Positions 41,895 to 53,930 of a stretch of DNA of 64,000 bases are shown piece by piece. The notes below the pieces were generated by a model. That model did not search any database. It had not been told where the DNA came from and saw only the letters and a program-made list of their open reading frames with translations. The first letter of the stretch is position 1. Each line of letters starts with the position of its first letter. A program made the translations under genes and the position numbers. This DNA comes from Scolanthus callimorphus (lineage: Eukaryota > Cnidaria > Anthozoa > Actiniaria > Edwardsiidae): NCBI GenBank assembly GCA_033964015.1, contig CM066914.1, forward strand, positions 31,541,492-31,605,491, read 5' to 3'.

Positions 41895-42801
41895 ATCAGT
41901 GTCGCCCCGTGTAAGGTAATCCAGAATCCGGAATCCGACGTTTTGTTAGCTTTGGAATCCGGAATCCGTAGAATGGAATCCGGAATCCATATAGCTGGAA
42001 TCCAGAATCCAAAGGCCTTGAGAATCCGGAATCCAAGTGTCATTTCTTTTATTTTTTAAAAGTCGGGCATTTGTTCACACGAGTTGTGAGGAAAAGATAT
42101 CCTGTCCATTTTGACGAATTTGTGAGCTTTCTGATTGCCAGCAAGCTCTCGCAATTGGCAGGGGTATGTTCCCCTGTCAGTAATAACCTCTCCTTCCCGT
42201 AACAATCGTAATGTATATTTATTGTTTGATTCATTTAGTATGTGCTATTTGTCGTCATTTGGGTATAGTTTTAGCTCAATTCCCTTATGTTTGCTTCCCC
42301 ATGCTATGCATGTTGTTGTTACTGTTCAAGATATTATTCGATATGATTGAGAATGTTTCGTGCATTTCATGTGCCTAACTGTCCTGAAAGTTATTTTGGA
42401 ATTAGAAATAGTTTCAAGTATCAGAGACGGTAAAAATGTAAGAAGATATAACCTATAACTAGCGGGGGGGGGGGGGGGGGGGGGGCGGTGGGGAGGTTCC
42501 AAAAAAGTTTTCAGCAACTTCTCTATCATTTGCATTTTTCTTCTTAACTTCAATACATAATAAAAAGTTAGCGCACAAGGAATGACGCCTATTAGTATCA
42601 CCCAGCTAGTGGACTATTGCCAATGCTGCATTCTGATTGGCTACGCTACTAGGGGACTATTATCAATAGACCTCTAGTAGCGAAAGCGCCGAATTAGAAC
42701 ATGAAAACAATGGCGGCCGCTTCTCGTTATGTCGAGGTTCACAATTTTGTCGAGGTTCACAATTTTTCACTTTTTTTGTCTAACTAGTTGGGTGATTCTA
42801 A

Positions 42802-42908
42802 AACAATTAGACCTCTCGCCCTCAAGGGCCACAGGTCAATAGCCCATTCGGCCTGCGGCCTCATGGGCTATTGGTCCTTAGCCCTTTCGGGCTCGAGGTC
42901 TAATTGTT
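42802..42908. repeat. 107-bp hairpin element
   Basis: AACAATTAGACCTC and complement close the palindrome; inner segments GGCC-ACAGGTCAATAGCCCAT pair with ATGGGCTATTGGTCC. Centre GGCCTGCGGCC. Confidence 0.85.
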
Positions 42909-43639
42909 AAATATACTCTTTCAGATCTCGCGCAACGAAGACACAACCCTCGCGCCGTTGATAAGAACAAGAGTATCTTAACGAATAAAAAATTAGCTCT
43001 CCCAAAAATACCTTGCAGTGATAGACTGCCGCGGAGTCACTATGTTCGAAAGAAGAGTAAGCGTGAGAGACAAGCATAGAAATTCGTCATTTGGGCCGCC
43101 CTTCACGCACATGAATAATAATAATTTTGTCATTTGCGGCGTGCAGCTGCCCGCACGAATAAACCTACAGACTCAATAGACAACCTATGTAATTGAGGTA
43201 GCGTATTTCCTGGGCTGCTGAAAGGCTTTGTTTACTATACACGAAAAACGTAATGCTCATCTACCCTTTCTCTGAGGCTTGATGAAATGCGTCTGAGGCG
43301 CAAGAAACAAACAAAAGACAAACAAAAGAAAAATGTGCCCCTCTTTCTGTAAATTGTGTTCTACTAGGTCAAATAGGGGACGTGGGGGAGGGTCCTAATT
43401 TTTTTGACTTAGACTGGGGGAGGGTCAAAATTGTTTTGTTATGTTCAAGGGGAGGGTCCTAATTTTTTTGGGAGCCTTAAAAAAAATAGTAGCCATGCTA
43501 AATAATGACACGTCCCTAAAATGCTGCGAACATGCGAACGCGATTTTACAATCTTCATGCCATTGGTATACACTCATTTTTAAACACTTTACATAGCTGT
43601 CAACTCACCCACATTAGGCGGGTGTCACAAAATTTTGAA

Positions 43640-43850
43640 GCCGCATTTGCTTATGCGAGACGATATTTTTGCAAAAGTCCTCCTGTGCGAAAAATCTGCG
43701 CGCAATCTTTCTGAAACGTCTGATTTTTTAGACTGCCTATATAAATCCGATTTACGAATTAACTCAGCAACCACTTGTTTCGCGATTGCTTTTGTAAAAA
43801 AATACCAGTTAGGATATAGGTTCGCATAAGCAAATACGGCTCTTAAAAAT
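43640..43850. repeat. Short element with ~19-bp inverted ends
   Basis: GCCGCATTTGCTTATGCGA near 43640 and TTCGCATAAGCAAATACGGC near 43850. Confidence 0.5.
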
Positions 43851-44927
43851 AAATTCGAAGAAATAGTTAAAAGCACCAATAGTCGATGTTTAAATTCAGA
43901 GCTAAAAAATATACGACCATTTTTGACGCGACGCGAGCGAGTTAAGAACATTTTTGAAAAACGCGTTTCATTTTGTTGGAATGAAGCTGTTTTTAAAGCA
44001 AAGTAAGCTTAATAAACATCACTGGACATAATATTTTCGGCATTATGTTATGCGTTTGTATAGCAGTTATAATTCAATGATGTGAGAACAATTACGTCAA
44101 ACAGCAAAATACCTTTCTATAACCGAGATAAAATAGCCAAAATCAGCCTGGCAGTGCTAAAAACTGTTGTTATCTCATATATTCAAACATTTATTCAGAT
44201 AAAGAAATACTGGAATCCGGATTATTTGAGAGTTATGGAATCCGGAATCCACTCGTATGGAATCCGGAATCCAGTAGGTTGGAATCCGGAATCCAAGGGC
44301 TGGAATCCGGAATACAAGATCTGCTTGGATTACCTTACATGGGGCGATCAGTGAGTTCAAACTCTATATCGCATAAGAAGCCGTCGTCTCCGATTTGTTA
44401 GAAAGCCACACGTGGAAACAACCATCGGCAGGAGTGCTCTTTTGTGTCCAAAAACACTGGAAACTGCCCAAATGAAATCCCAAATGATCTCGATGTCAAT
44501 CGTGTACCTTTTTTCGTTGTCAACTTCGAAATGAAACACATGTCGCTCATTTTAGTGGGAAAAGCGCTTTATTGAATAAATATGACAATTATTATACACT
44601 GACAGTGATTTGCGTATGTGCTCCTTAATCTTCTTCTTTTTCAAATCGAATAAAATCGACTTTCATATCCCGGCACTATCGCGTGGCACTAATAGTACCA
44701 AGGCACTTTTTAGGTCGCTAAATCGGAAATGTGTAATTAGCCCTAAAAACTGTCCCTTTAAGTACTTTCAAGTGTGTATCTCAGCAAGATAATTTGACAG
44801 TTAATAACTTCAGCAGAGTTTGAAAAAAGGAGTCCCTGAAGTTGATTACACCGATCCTGAAACTTGGCTTGAGGGAAGTTCATTTCTGATTTTTTATAGG
44901 GGATGTGCAATTAGGGGCTGGCATTAA

Positions 44928-46123
44928 GGACGGTGCCCACAAAAACGAATATTTGTTTCGCACTTAATGACTATGTGGTAATGAAAGGTAATGTGAGAGG
45001 CTATCTATTTTCGATAAAAAAAGATAGGGTACCCATGCAAGTTTTCGAGATAACCCATCCCCAACACCCTAAATGCAGAATTAGCGTTTTTTTAGAAATT
45101 ACGAAAAAAAATAATTTTACTCGATAGTTTTATTTAAATGCTACTTTCGCTCGTAAAAGCAGCAGCTGTTATTACATTTGCTGGATTCCACAACAAATGT
45201 TTGTAAATTTCGGCTTTTAAAAGTATTTTAGGGGGTAAAATTTCTACAAAAGGTCCAAAATTTACCCTGACACCCGCTACTTTATGCGTTAAAAAAACAG
45301 CCTCAGCATATTTTTCGCACGTTAAAAATTTGCAAATACGATGCGGAGGTTTTATATTTTCAAATGATGTAAAAAAAAATATAGGGGTAGCCATGCAATT
45401 TTCAGAAATAATCGTCCCTTTTAACACCAGGTAGAATGGTAATGTGACAAATCTGCGCACCCCTCGCCTGTGAGTAGAAATTGACATACAAAATGGCGAC
45501 TCTTTAAGCAAGAGGGGAAAAATGGAAAAATAAAGGTAACTACGTGGTACATTGACTAAAAATCACTTTAATATTGATTTTAGATAAAGGTGTAGTATAT
45601 TTGATTCCACAATAAATGACAAGCAGGTCGAAATTATTGAAAATAGCAAGGCGAACTTACGAAGTCGGGTTCTCTTTGAAGCCCCGGGTCAAGCATTATT
45701 GAAATGAAACTGCACTTACGCCATATAACTTGAAGTGTACATATACATTAAGTTTTCTGATTCATTTGTTGTTATTTTGCGTAAAGATATCTATACTTTT
45801 AGGTATCAAAGCTACGGCTACTTTTACTCAGGGAACAATTACGATACTTTTAATAAATGTAAACTTTTGTAGGTTATTTCTCCAATAAATTTTCAACTGA
45901 AGGTAATTTACAGAGAAAAACAAAGAAAAAAAGAAGAAAAAGGAGAAAAAAGAAAAAAATTCCACGCCGCGAGTAAGTTCCGAACCCGGGTATTTGCAGT
46001 GTTACTTGCAGTCCATCTAGCGCCTTAGCCAACTGAAAATGTCATTGATTAAAATGCTAAAAATACAGAAATCCGTATAGAATGCGCGAGCAGGATGCGC
46101 AGTAACATTAGTAGGCACCGTCC
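44928..46123. mobile_element. 1.2-kb TTAA-flanked non-autonomous transposon
   Basis: TTAA on both sides (44924-44927, 46124-46127) and TIRs GGACGGTGCC(C/T)AC. The interior includes a minus-strand tRNA-like stretch. No transposase seen. Confidence 0.8.
45905..46050 (-). repeat. tRNA-like, SINE-type sequence
   Basis: On the minus strand GTTGGCTAAGGCGCTAGATG resembles an A-box region, and about 45 bases later CCCGGGTTCGGAACTT resembles a B-box (GGTTCGAxxCC). A T-rich tract follows. The acceptor stem does not pair, so it is a degenerate tRNA-derived sequence and not a tRNA gene. Confidence 0.4.
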
Positions 46124-46127
46124 TTAA

Positions 46128-47060
46128 TAGAGATCATGGCTGCTTTAATTGGGTTACTTGTCTAAAGACAGCAATAAAATAGTACTGCAAAAATAATTTT
46201 GAAATAGTGGAAATGGAAGGGAAGTTATAGACTTGCTCCAACTAGGGAAGTTATTACCTTTGCAACAAGTTGGCACACCCGAGTCACAGCATTTTGAATT
46301 TTGACTGAGTCACCCGTAAGGCACTTTGTGTTCTTTTTCTGTCATTGTGTTTTCAAACTTCTTTTATTTGCTCAATATAGTATTTTGATTAAGACATGAG
46401 TGTGTAACTCGGAAATACGGCATCTGTACATCTCATGACAATAAATTACAGTATAGAGGGGTTTCGTATAACGGTAGTGAAACGAATCGCAAGGTAATCT
46501 GTACACAAATTCTGAATACAACCTATCGGATTAATTACAAAGTAATTGCGAATAACGACAGTCATCTGAAATCTGCTGTAAGCTACTTTGTAGTTCACCA
46601 TTCTAATAGCAACAATGAAAACATTCACATAGTTAACTCAAGCTAATAAATGTGTCAAATACTGCAATGCAATTGTTGACTAAAAGGAAGAGATAGTTTG
46701 TATGTCACAAATCCAGGTGACCAAGAGCTTCAACAACAAACTTGTGACTTTTCCCTGAATTTTTCTTAATGTTATATTTTAGGGGCTACGCACTCATGTC
46801 GGTATCAGTTAGGTGTCAAATTGTTTTTCTCATTGAGCAGGCCCTGCCCAAAAATATAGGAGCCTTCACCCAAATTGATAGAGTCTTCTTAAAAAACTAA
46901 TATCTAAAAGTTTTTCAAAGGAAAACACCCACGAGTTGGCCTATGGCATGCCTTTGATTTATACCTTAGGTGGAAGGACCCGCCAACAGGTCAGGAGAGT
47001 AAAATGTTAAGTTCTCAGCGTTTACTGTGTTGCTTTGAATAACTGAATGTGTTTTTGCAG
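46128..47060. other. No gene seen
   Basis: AT-rich spacer before the transposase remnant. A pyrimidine tract and GTTTTTGCAG| at 47061 look like a splice acceptor for it. Confidence 0.45.
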
Positions 47061-47061
47061 G

Positions 47062-49069
47062 AACCCGTCAAGAAAGTACTTGGAACTGTTAGACAAACAA
47101 CAAAACGCAAGAACAAAAAACGGATAGTAGAAGGAGAAGAAGCATTTTACTACATCCCTTTGCTCAAGAGTCTCCAATGTCAGCTCTCGTCACTAAAGAT
47201 GTTAGAAATTATTTGACCGAGCCTCTAAAATCCCAAACACCAGAGACACTTGTGGACTTTTCCGATGGGACTTATGTTTCAGAGGATCATACTTTGTTCT
47301 CCTGTGATGACCAAGCTATCAAGTTGATAGTATATTATGACGATGTCAACATTGTCAATCCTTTATCAAACAAAGTTCACTCGTTGGGGTTTGTCTACTA
47401 TCAGCTGGCAAACCTTCCTCAGGTGAAAGATCAAGTCAATCAACTTGCTCGCGATCGCTAAAAAAGCGTTTATAAAAAAATACGGACTCAACAAGATTAT
47501 GGAGCCTCTGGTAGAAGACCTAAAACACCTTGGGTCAGACAGGGGATACTCGTTTCATATCGATGGCGTGGGTGTATTGTGCTTAAGAAGTGCACTGATG
47601 TTGGTATTTGCTGATACGCCGGCTAGTCAGGCTTGTGGTGGTTTCAAAGAGGGCGTGGGAGGGGCCAGAGGAAGAGTCGCCACTGTATGGCAACATTCGA
47701 AACAATGCAAGGGCAATTCACGGAAGATAACTTTGTTTTGCGTTCAGCTGGACAACACGAAGAACACCTGCAAAGAATGGAAAACGCACCTTCGACATTT
47801 TTAAAGAACTTTTATTCAAGGGAATACGGTATAAGTAGCAGGTCAACCTTGACTGAAGCGCCATACTTCGATGTCTATCAGCAGCTTCCCCAGAACGTGA
47901 TGCATGTTTTTAGAAGGGGTGCTGGCGTACCATCTATAACGTTTACTACATGAGTACATAACTATCCAAAATGACTTTTCGTTGTAAGACCATGATATCC
48001 AAAGATTTCCTTTTGGTTATTCAGAAAAAAAAGACAAGCCTGTTATCATAAAAAGTACTGACCTTGACTTTAAGTCTAGTACAAACCTTGGTCAAAGTGC
48101 AAGTAAGATGCACCTGCTTGCTAAGATCTTACCCTTCATTATTGCAAACTATATCGAAGATGAGGACGACGAGCACTGGGTATGTTTTACGTCGCTCGTT
48201 GAGATCATGACTATTTGACTTTCGCACGCTGTGACGTACACGGTGTGGGGGTACTTGAAAGTTGCAATAAGAAGCTATCTGGGCTCATTCAAAGATCTAT
48301 ATGATGCCAGAATCACCCTAAACTACACTACCTGGTCCACATGCCCACCATGATGTTTAAGTTTGGCCCCTCTAATACGGTCGTGGTGCATGCGGATGGA
48401 AGCCAAACACTCACACTTCAAAACCTTGGTGAAAGCAGTAAAAAAACTTTAAGAATCTCCCGTACACGTTGTCGCACAGACACCAAAGTATGGATGCAGT
48501 AGACAGAGTTCCCTTCGACGACGGACTAGATCCCTGCCCACTTTTGCAAGAAGAAAGTCAGAGTGGTTCATATATTAAGCACGTTTTTGACACGGATAAA
48601 TTCAATCACATAAAGGAGGCCCTTAGACGATTCTACGGAATTCAATACCATCGACCGGATGGCATATTCCAGTTATCATCAGTAACAGTTCATGGATCGC
48701 TCTACAAACCGGGCGAAAACATTATGTTGTCGTCTCCTTGGATCCTCCAGAATTTTACAGGGTACTGAAAGTTTGGAATGTCATGGATCATGTGATCTTT
48801 TTTAACTGAAGATTATGCGCACCAAAGCATTTTATGAGGAACTAACTGCATTTGAAATAGAGTATGAAGCTATAGCACAGGGGAATGAGGTTCGGGCCTT
48901 AAATGACCTATGTTATCAGCATATACTTCACTCAAGGAAGTTCGGTGAACATCGACGCAATCTTCAAATTTTTGAGCAAATTGGCAAAATGTCATTTCGA
49001 ACACAACTAAGGCTTCAGAGAAAGTTCCTGATGGCGAATATTTTTCTCGCGCTCTTAACTGAAAATTGA
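47062..49069 (+). pseudogene. tnp2/CACTA-like transposase remnant
   Basis: In order, across several frames: YYDDVNIVNPLSNKVHSLGF (about 47335), VGGARGRVATVW / RHCMATFETMQGQFTEDNFV (47650-47750), YFDVYQQLPQNVMHVF (47865-47910), HLLAKILPFI (48115), RSWCMRMEAKHSHFK (about 48370), NFKNLPYTLSHRHQ and a C-terminal HGSLYKPGENIMLS. DVMHV resembles the DVMH motif of plant tnp2 transposases, so the CACTA/EnSpm link is tentative. At least four frameshifts or stops break it. No element ends were identified. Confidence 0.55.
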
Positions 49070-49484
49070 CCAGTGAGCCGAACCTGTCACGTTTAGCTCT
49101 TATTAGCTCTAGAAGGACGTTCCGCAGTAAAGGAAGTAAGTTTTGTCTAATCGCCATCTTATCCAGCAGGAACTGGAGTTGATTAGCTCGGTTGGATGCG
49201 AAAAAAATGAACTAGCGTGACCGGTTCCGCTCATTGAACCAGAATAACAGGAGCAAAAGTGAATGCTGGAATGTGCGAAATAGACTAAATCCCATAGAAA
49301 TCTGCAACTGTAACAGCTTTCGAATCTTGAGAGGAACTAGGAAGAAGGTAGTGAACTTTGGAATTTTACCAAGAAAAAATTTGACCCCTAAGAGATAGCG
49401 AAATGGGCGTGGCTTCTCAATTTTTACCCCTAAGAGATAGCACAATGTTTAGTGTTTAAAAATATACTTTATTAAAACAACGTA
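49070..49484. other. No gene; possible decayed MITE end
   Basis: TTTACCCCTAAGAGATAGC occurs twice (about 49380 and 49425) and recalls the interior of the 9.08-kb MITE. Confidence 0.4.
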
Positions 49485-49499
49485 TGAATAGTTACTGCC

Positions 49500-49532
<33 letters not shown>
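49500..49532 (+). repeat. Poly-C run, about 32 bases
   Basis: Homopolymer; its length is likely unreliable in any assembly. Confidence 0.85.
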
Positions 49533-49534
<2 letters not shown>

Positions 49535-49544
49535 GTGTTGACTG

Positions 49545-49930
49545 TAAAACAAGAAACGTCAAATGCCAACCTCAAACGTGAAACAAGACTCCGTAATGTC
49601 ATAAAACTAGCAGCGTTTAAATTCATACTCAGAGTAAAAGTAAAACAAGACTTTCAGAATGCCTTAAAACGAGCAGCATCGAAATTAATGCTAGTAAACG
49701 TAACAAGACTCTCAGAATCTCTTAAAACAAGCAGAAAGACTTTCAGGATGTCTTAAAACGAGCAGCATCGAAATTCATACTTATTAAACTTAAAAGAAGA
49801 CTTTAAAAATGTCTTAAAACGAGAAGCGTTGAAATTTATACTTAGTAAACTTAAAACAAGACTTTGAAAATGTCTTAGAACGATACTTTTTTCAAGTTAC
49901 TCCTAATAAAACTTAAAACAAGACTCCTTT
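49545..49930 (+). repeat. Minisatellite with ~63-bp unit
   Basis: About six degenerate units of AAAACAAGACTTT(C)AGAATG followed by CTTAAAACGAGCAGC(A/G)T and a T/A-rich rest. Confidence 0.75.
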
Positions 49931-49934
49931 ACTT

Positions 49935-50507
49935 GAATCAAGATCACATTCACTAATGCGCTTACGCAAGCTTATTCCTATCGAAGCCAAACTAAGAATT
50001 TACAAGACTTACTAACATCAGGTTTTCCCACCCCCTTTCAAAATTTATTTGTAACCGGTGCCCAATTTCATCATTATAATACTAGAACTGCCTCAAACTT
50101 TCGCACCCATTATTGTCGCACAAACATCAACCAATTTACCATTTTGTATCAGGGACCAAAAATCTGGAATTCACTACCAATAGCGATCACTTCTGCCACT
50201 ACTCTTGCTAGCTTTAGAACAAGACTAATTTCATTTCCTAATAATTAGCCACTTTATATCAATACCTATTCCACACTGACTCCGATACACAATCAGTTTG
50301 TAATTAGCTTAATATAAGCGAGGGGGCTCTTTTCGAAAAGCCTTAGCTTCCAAGGGCTCCCTCGCCACATTTTTATAACCTTCCCTTTTTCATTTCCTTA
50401 TTTTCATTTATTTTCTTTTTTTGTACAATGATATGTAAGTGAAAATAATTATAAAAATCTGTAAAAATGTGGCGGAAATAAAAAATTGAATTGAAAATTG
50501 AATTGAA
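49935..50507 (+). mobile_element. 3' fragment of a CR1/L2-type LINE
   Basis: A short C-terminal RT frame (HHYNTRTASNFRTHYCR, YQGPKIWNSLPIAI, FRTRLISF, stop near 50246) is followed by a 3' UTR with a stem-loop (50318-50366) and a tail of TTGAATTGAAAATTGAATTG. The LINE is 5' truncated, as usual for target-primed insertion. Confidence 0.75.
50318..50366 (+). ncRNA. Predicted 3' UTR stem-loop of the LINE fragment
   Basis: GCGAGGGGGCTC pairs with GGGCTCCCTCGC; the loop has AAGCCTTA. Compare 18602-18651. Confidence 0.5.
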
Positions 50508-51036
50508 GACAGCCATTCTACCATATATTACATATTGTGCATTGACATTGCATTTCTGCAAAAAATATGATAGCAATAAGCTAGAAAGGGTAAATGAAAA
50601 AGGGTTAAGGGATGTGTACAATGACTGGAGTTCCCCATATAGTGAGTTGTTAGGCAGAGCAAACATGACTTCACTTTTCAACAAACGACTACAAGATATC
50701 GCCATTTTTATGTTCAAAGTTAAGAATAAGTTGTTACCAGAGAATATTTTAGAATTGTTCAATTGTGGAAGGAACAACTATAACCTAAGGAACGCTGATT
50801 TCCACTTACCTAGAGTTAAGACTACCAGATATGGCAAGCATTCAATACGGTATTATGGCCCTTCCCTGTGGGCTAAATTGCCTTCAGATATAAGAAAGAT
50901 CTCATCTATATCTATTTTCAAGGGCACAATACGGTCATTAAACATTAGTCTCTTACTGGGCAAGACATACCCGATTGCTTCCTCTGCAATCAATAATTTA
51001 TGTAAATGTTTAAATTTTAGAATACTTTTTAAATAG
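50508..51036 (+). pseudogene. RT C-terminal fragment of another LINE
   Basis: LKTAILPYITYCALTLHFC, RLQDIAIFMFKVKNKLLP, YNLRNADFHLPRVKTTRYG and YYGPSLWAKLPSDIRK are in the order of the C-terminal region of CR1/L2-like RTs. The frame is open but begins at the tail of the preceding LINE, so only the end of ORF2 is present. Confidence 0.7.
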
Positions 51037-51080
51037 ATTTAGTGATACTACTTTTATATTTTATATTTCGGTTATTTCAG

Positions 51081-52690
51081 GATGCAATACGCCCACTGAG
51101 AAAATTTGTTTGTAGACTATCATTTGAGTCCAGGGGTACCTAAAATCCAGTCATATATAAAGGACACGGGTCATTTTCTTAGAAGGTTGAAGGACCTGGG
51201 GACTCTTCCGGAGAATGCTATTTTATGTACGATAGACGTGGTAGGATTGTATCCTCATATTCCACACGACGGTCTGACGTTAGGCGGTTCGTGAATTAAA
51301 TATGGGGAACTTGGGCAATGATATCTTGGATTTTACAGAACTAGTGTTAAAGAACAACAACTTTGAATTTGATAATAAGCATTATCTACAGATCCTCGGG
51401 ACGGCTATAGGGACTAGAATGGCACCTACATATGCTTATATATTCCTGGATAAATTAGAAAGAGAAATTATTTCTCGTGCTACTGTTAAACCATTTATTT
51501 GGTGGCGATATATAGATGATGTATTTATTATTTGGGCGGAAGGAGAAGAAAAGCTACAATATTTTATAACTCACTTGAACAGCTCGCATAATACGATGAA
51601 ATTTACATCGAATTGGTCAAGATCGGAAATAGAATTTTTAGATGTGAAGGTTATCAACGAGTCTTGAATACTGGAGACGGATGTCTATATAAAACCGACG
51701 GATAGCCATCAGTATCTGCACCATACTTCCTGTCACCCGAGGACATGTAAGGACAGCATTCCTTATGCACAAGCACTTAGGCTCCGTAGAATTTGCTCAA
51801 AGGACACGTTTTTCTTGAAAAGAACGAAAGACCTTACATCGTTCTTAGTAGAGAGGGAATATTAGAGGAGATTTGTTGAACAACAAATAGAGAAAGCTGG
51901 GAGAGTGTCACGGAATGAAGCCCTTCGAGAGAAACCAAAAAAAGAGAACAATAGAATACCTTTTGTCGTGACTTATCATCCGGGACTCCCTAATATTGGC
52001 AAGATTTTACACGATCTCCATCCAGTGTTGGGTTCGTCTGTAAAATGTAAAAATGCTATACAAAATGTTCCTATGGTTGCGTTTAAAAAGCCCAAGAATC
52101 TTTCAAATTATTTGGTACGAGCTAAATTTAGTAGTGAACCTAAAGCTGAGGCTTTAGGCACTTGCAAGTGTGGTTCCAGTAGATGTGAGGTATGCGACTA
52201 TTTGCAATTGGGGGATGCTTTCTCTAACAAGACGACAGGGAAGCGATTCAGCATAAATTACAATTTGAACTGTAACTCTACCAATGTTGTATATATCTTG
52301 TCATGCGGAAAATGCGATGCACAGTATGTCGGCTCAACTACTACCAAGTTTCGAGTAAGGTTTAACAACCACAAGAGCAGGTTGAATGCGCATGGTCGTA
52401 ATAACCAGGCAAAGAGAGCGGAAGACGAGACCATATACAAGCACTTCTAAGGCTTAGGGCACAACGGCCTACAAGATATGAGAGTCCAATTAATAGACTG
52501 GGTTAGGGGGGAGAAAGAACTCCGGGAAAAAGAAGGCCAATGGATTTATAAATTAGACACGCTCGCTCCAAAGGGACTAAATGAGAACGATGGTTTTATG
52601 TACAGAACACTAGAGCTCGTGGTAGGGCGCGCGCGCAATAAGCGCGAGCGAGTAGTTATGATTGTACGCGTTGCGCTTTTGTTTTATTAG
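51081..52690 (+). pseudogene. Penelope-like RT and GIY-YIG endonuclease, broken
   Basis: RT: TIDVVGLYPHIPH (51230), then a small deletion and frameshift, NNNFEFDNKHYLQILGTAIG and the palm WWRYIDDVFIIWAEG (51500), EIEFLDVKV. A stop and a frameshift lie near 51665 and 51870. Linker and endonuclease (51905-52450): FVVTYHPGLPNIGKIL, the CxC-x4-CxxC cysteine cluster (CKCGSSRCEVC), and NVVYILSCGKCDAQYVGSTT with a downstream R and H as in GIY-YIG nucleases. A last piece in another frame (52478-52690) holds KEGQWIYKLDTLAPKGLNEND. Such enzymes prime reverse transcription at a nicked target. Confidence 0.88.
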
Positions 52691-52717
52691 AATATTATTG
52701 TAACGGTTGTATTTAGT

Positions 52718-52765
52718 ATACCCTGAAGAAGATCTCTGTTAGAGATCGAAATATAGGTATTTTTG
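52718..52765 (+). ncRNA. Conserved 3' stem of the Penelope-like element, hammerhead-like core
   Basis: CCCTGAAGAA, then GATCTCT-GTT-AGAGATC (stem), then GAAATATAGGT. It resembles a hammerhead core CUGANGA-stem II-GAAA with one extra A before the stem. Known Penelope-like elements carry hammerhead motifs. The stem differs from that at 58104-58140 but stays paired. Confidence 0.55.
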
Positions 52766-53109
52766 AACAGTTTGTAATTTTTGTTTTGACATATTTTTGT
52801 CTTCATTTGTGATTAACATATATATGATAAGATTTATATTGGTACCGCATCTTTGGAATGGCAAGTACTAAAGATTTTTTCAAGCTTTTAAAAAACGCAA
52901 AAAGAAAGTGAGGTTTGAACATCACATTGTGTTTTTACAAACATGTGAGCGTGTCAACGTGACCCCTAATGGCTTCCAGTTGCGCAAGACGGCGAACATT
53001 GGATATTTATCAACGGATTTTGAAGAAAAATGGAACAATGTTTTGAATTCTGCATCGAAGAACATGCAAGATTTGGTTATGCGGGAATTAAAGATACTTT
53101 TTGTTTTCA

Positions 53110-53930
53110 ACCAATGTTTAATTTTATTGTTCATCATATCCACATAATCTGTGTCATCTGAAAGGCTGTTGGTAAATTTCCAAAAGGAGGGTCTGTGTTT
53201 TTTTCTCTCTAAACTATTCAGATCTAGAAAAATTGCAGAATGATCAGAGTGTATGGCCGTTTTGATTGTTGCATTCTCGACATCGTCCTGTAGTGAGTCG
53301 GCAATTAACCAAAAATCTAAACGCCTTTGAATTAAAGGACTTTTTTGCCGCCACGTAAATCGCTTCTGACTAGGATTTCGTATCCTCCAAATATCAGTTA
53401 AGTCGTTATTTAACATCAAACATTCTAAGGACTTTACAGATTCTTTCAGTTGCAAATTACCTCCGGAACCATCTAGTGCAGAAAAATAACATTCCAATCT
53501 CCCCCATTATCAAGTTCAAATTTGATACGCTTTGATAGCTGTCGATTATTTTCCCAATCTTAATTAATCTCATTAACCAGCAAAAAGGACGAGTCTTGAA
53601 TTTCAATTTCGAGAAAAATATATCGTCCATCATCATCGCATTGATAGGATTTAACATGAAAGTCTAAAGATTCTCGTATCAAGATTGCCGTCCCTTTACT
53701 ATGAAAATAACCATGCGCAAAGAAACACCTCTCCACAGCTTCTTGCAGTCAGATTCGACATCCTCCGTACTATAAACCTCTTGCAAGAAGCACATGTCAG
53801 CGCTTTGCCGATTAATTCAGTTAAAAACATTGAGTCTTTTTTCCTTAGTGCGAATGCCTCGAACGTTCAAAGAAAGCAAATTGAACTGGAAATTACTATC
53901 CATTGTCAAAAACTAGAAAGGACAGAACAA
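53110..53930 (-). pseudogene. L1/Tx1-type endonuclease, broken
   Basis: LLSLNVRGIRTKEKRLNVF and ADMCFLQEVYS (about 53920-53780) are the N-terminal endonuclease motifs. Further down RNPSQKRFTWRQ, RRLDFWLIADSLQDDV and IHSDHSAIFLDL (53390-53220) are the C-terminal motifs, the last with the catalytic SDH. Frames change near 53700 and 53500. The following FWKFTNSLSDDTDYV is the usual post-endonuclease linker; then similarity ends. Confidence 0.75.

Larger units (their letters stand above)
41903..44346. mobile_element. 2.44-kb hAT-like non-autonomous element with GGAATCC arrays
   Basis: TIRs CGCCCC(G/A)TGTAAGGTAATCC at 41903 and inverted at 44346. Flanks ATCAGTGT (41895-41902) and ATCAGTGA (44347-44354), seven of eight equal; moving the border one base gives a 6-bp TCAGTG duplication instead. 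Next to both TIRs are arrays of TGGAATCCGGAATCC, in the same orientation at the two ends. The interior has a hairpin, a 26-base G run and GGGGGAGGGTC repeats, but no transposase. Confidence 0.7.
51081..52850 (+). mobile_element. Penelope-like element 1, 5' truncated
   Basis: RT palm and thumb followed by GIY-YIG endonuclease and a conserved 3' stem. The copy starts in the middle of RT (GCNTPTEK, 51081). Confidence 0.88.

Noticed and set aside
39262..44735. A 5.5-kb element bounded by the inverted TTTCCGATTTAGCGACCT pieces
   Set aside because: The similarity is short with an indel in the middle, and the hAT-like element borders inside are better supported; two unrelated copies are more likely.
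45905..46050. A functional tRNA gene
   Set aside because: A- and B-box-like words exist, but the acceptor stem does not pair and the anticodon arm is doubtful.
49484..49756. Frame beginning with a poly-proline run
   Set aside because: Made by the poly-C tract and the 63-bp minisatellite.
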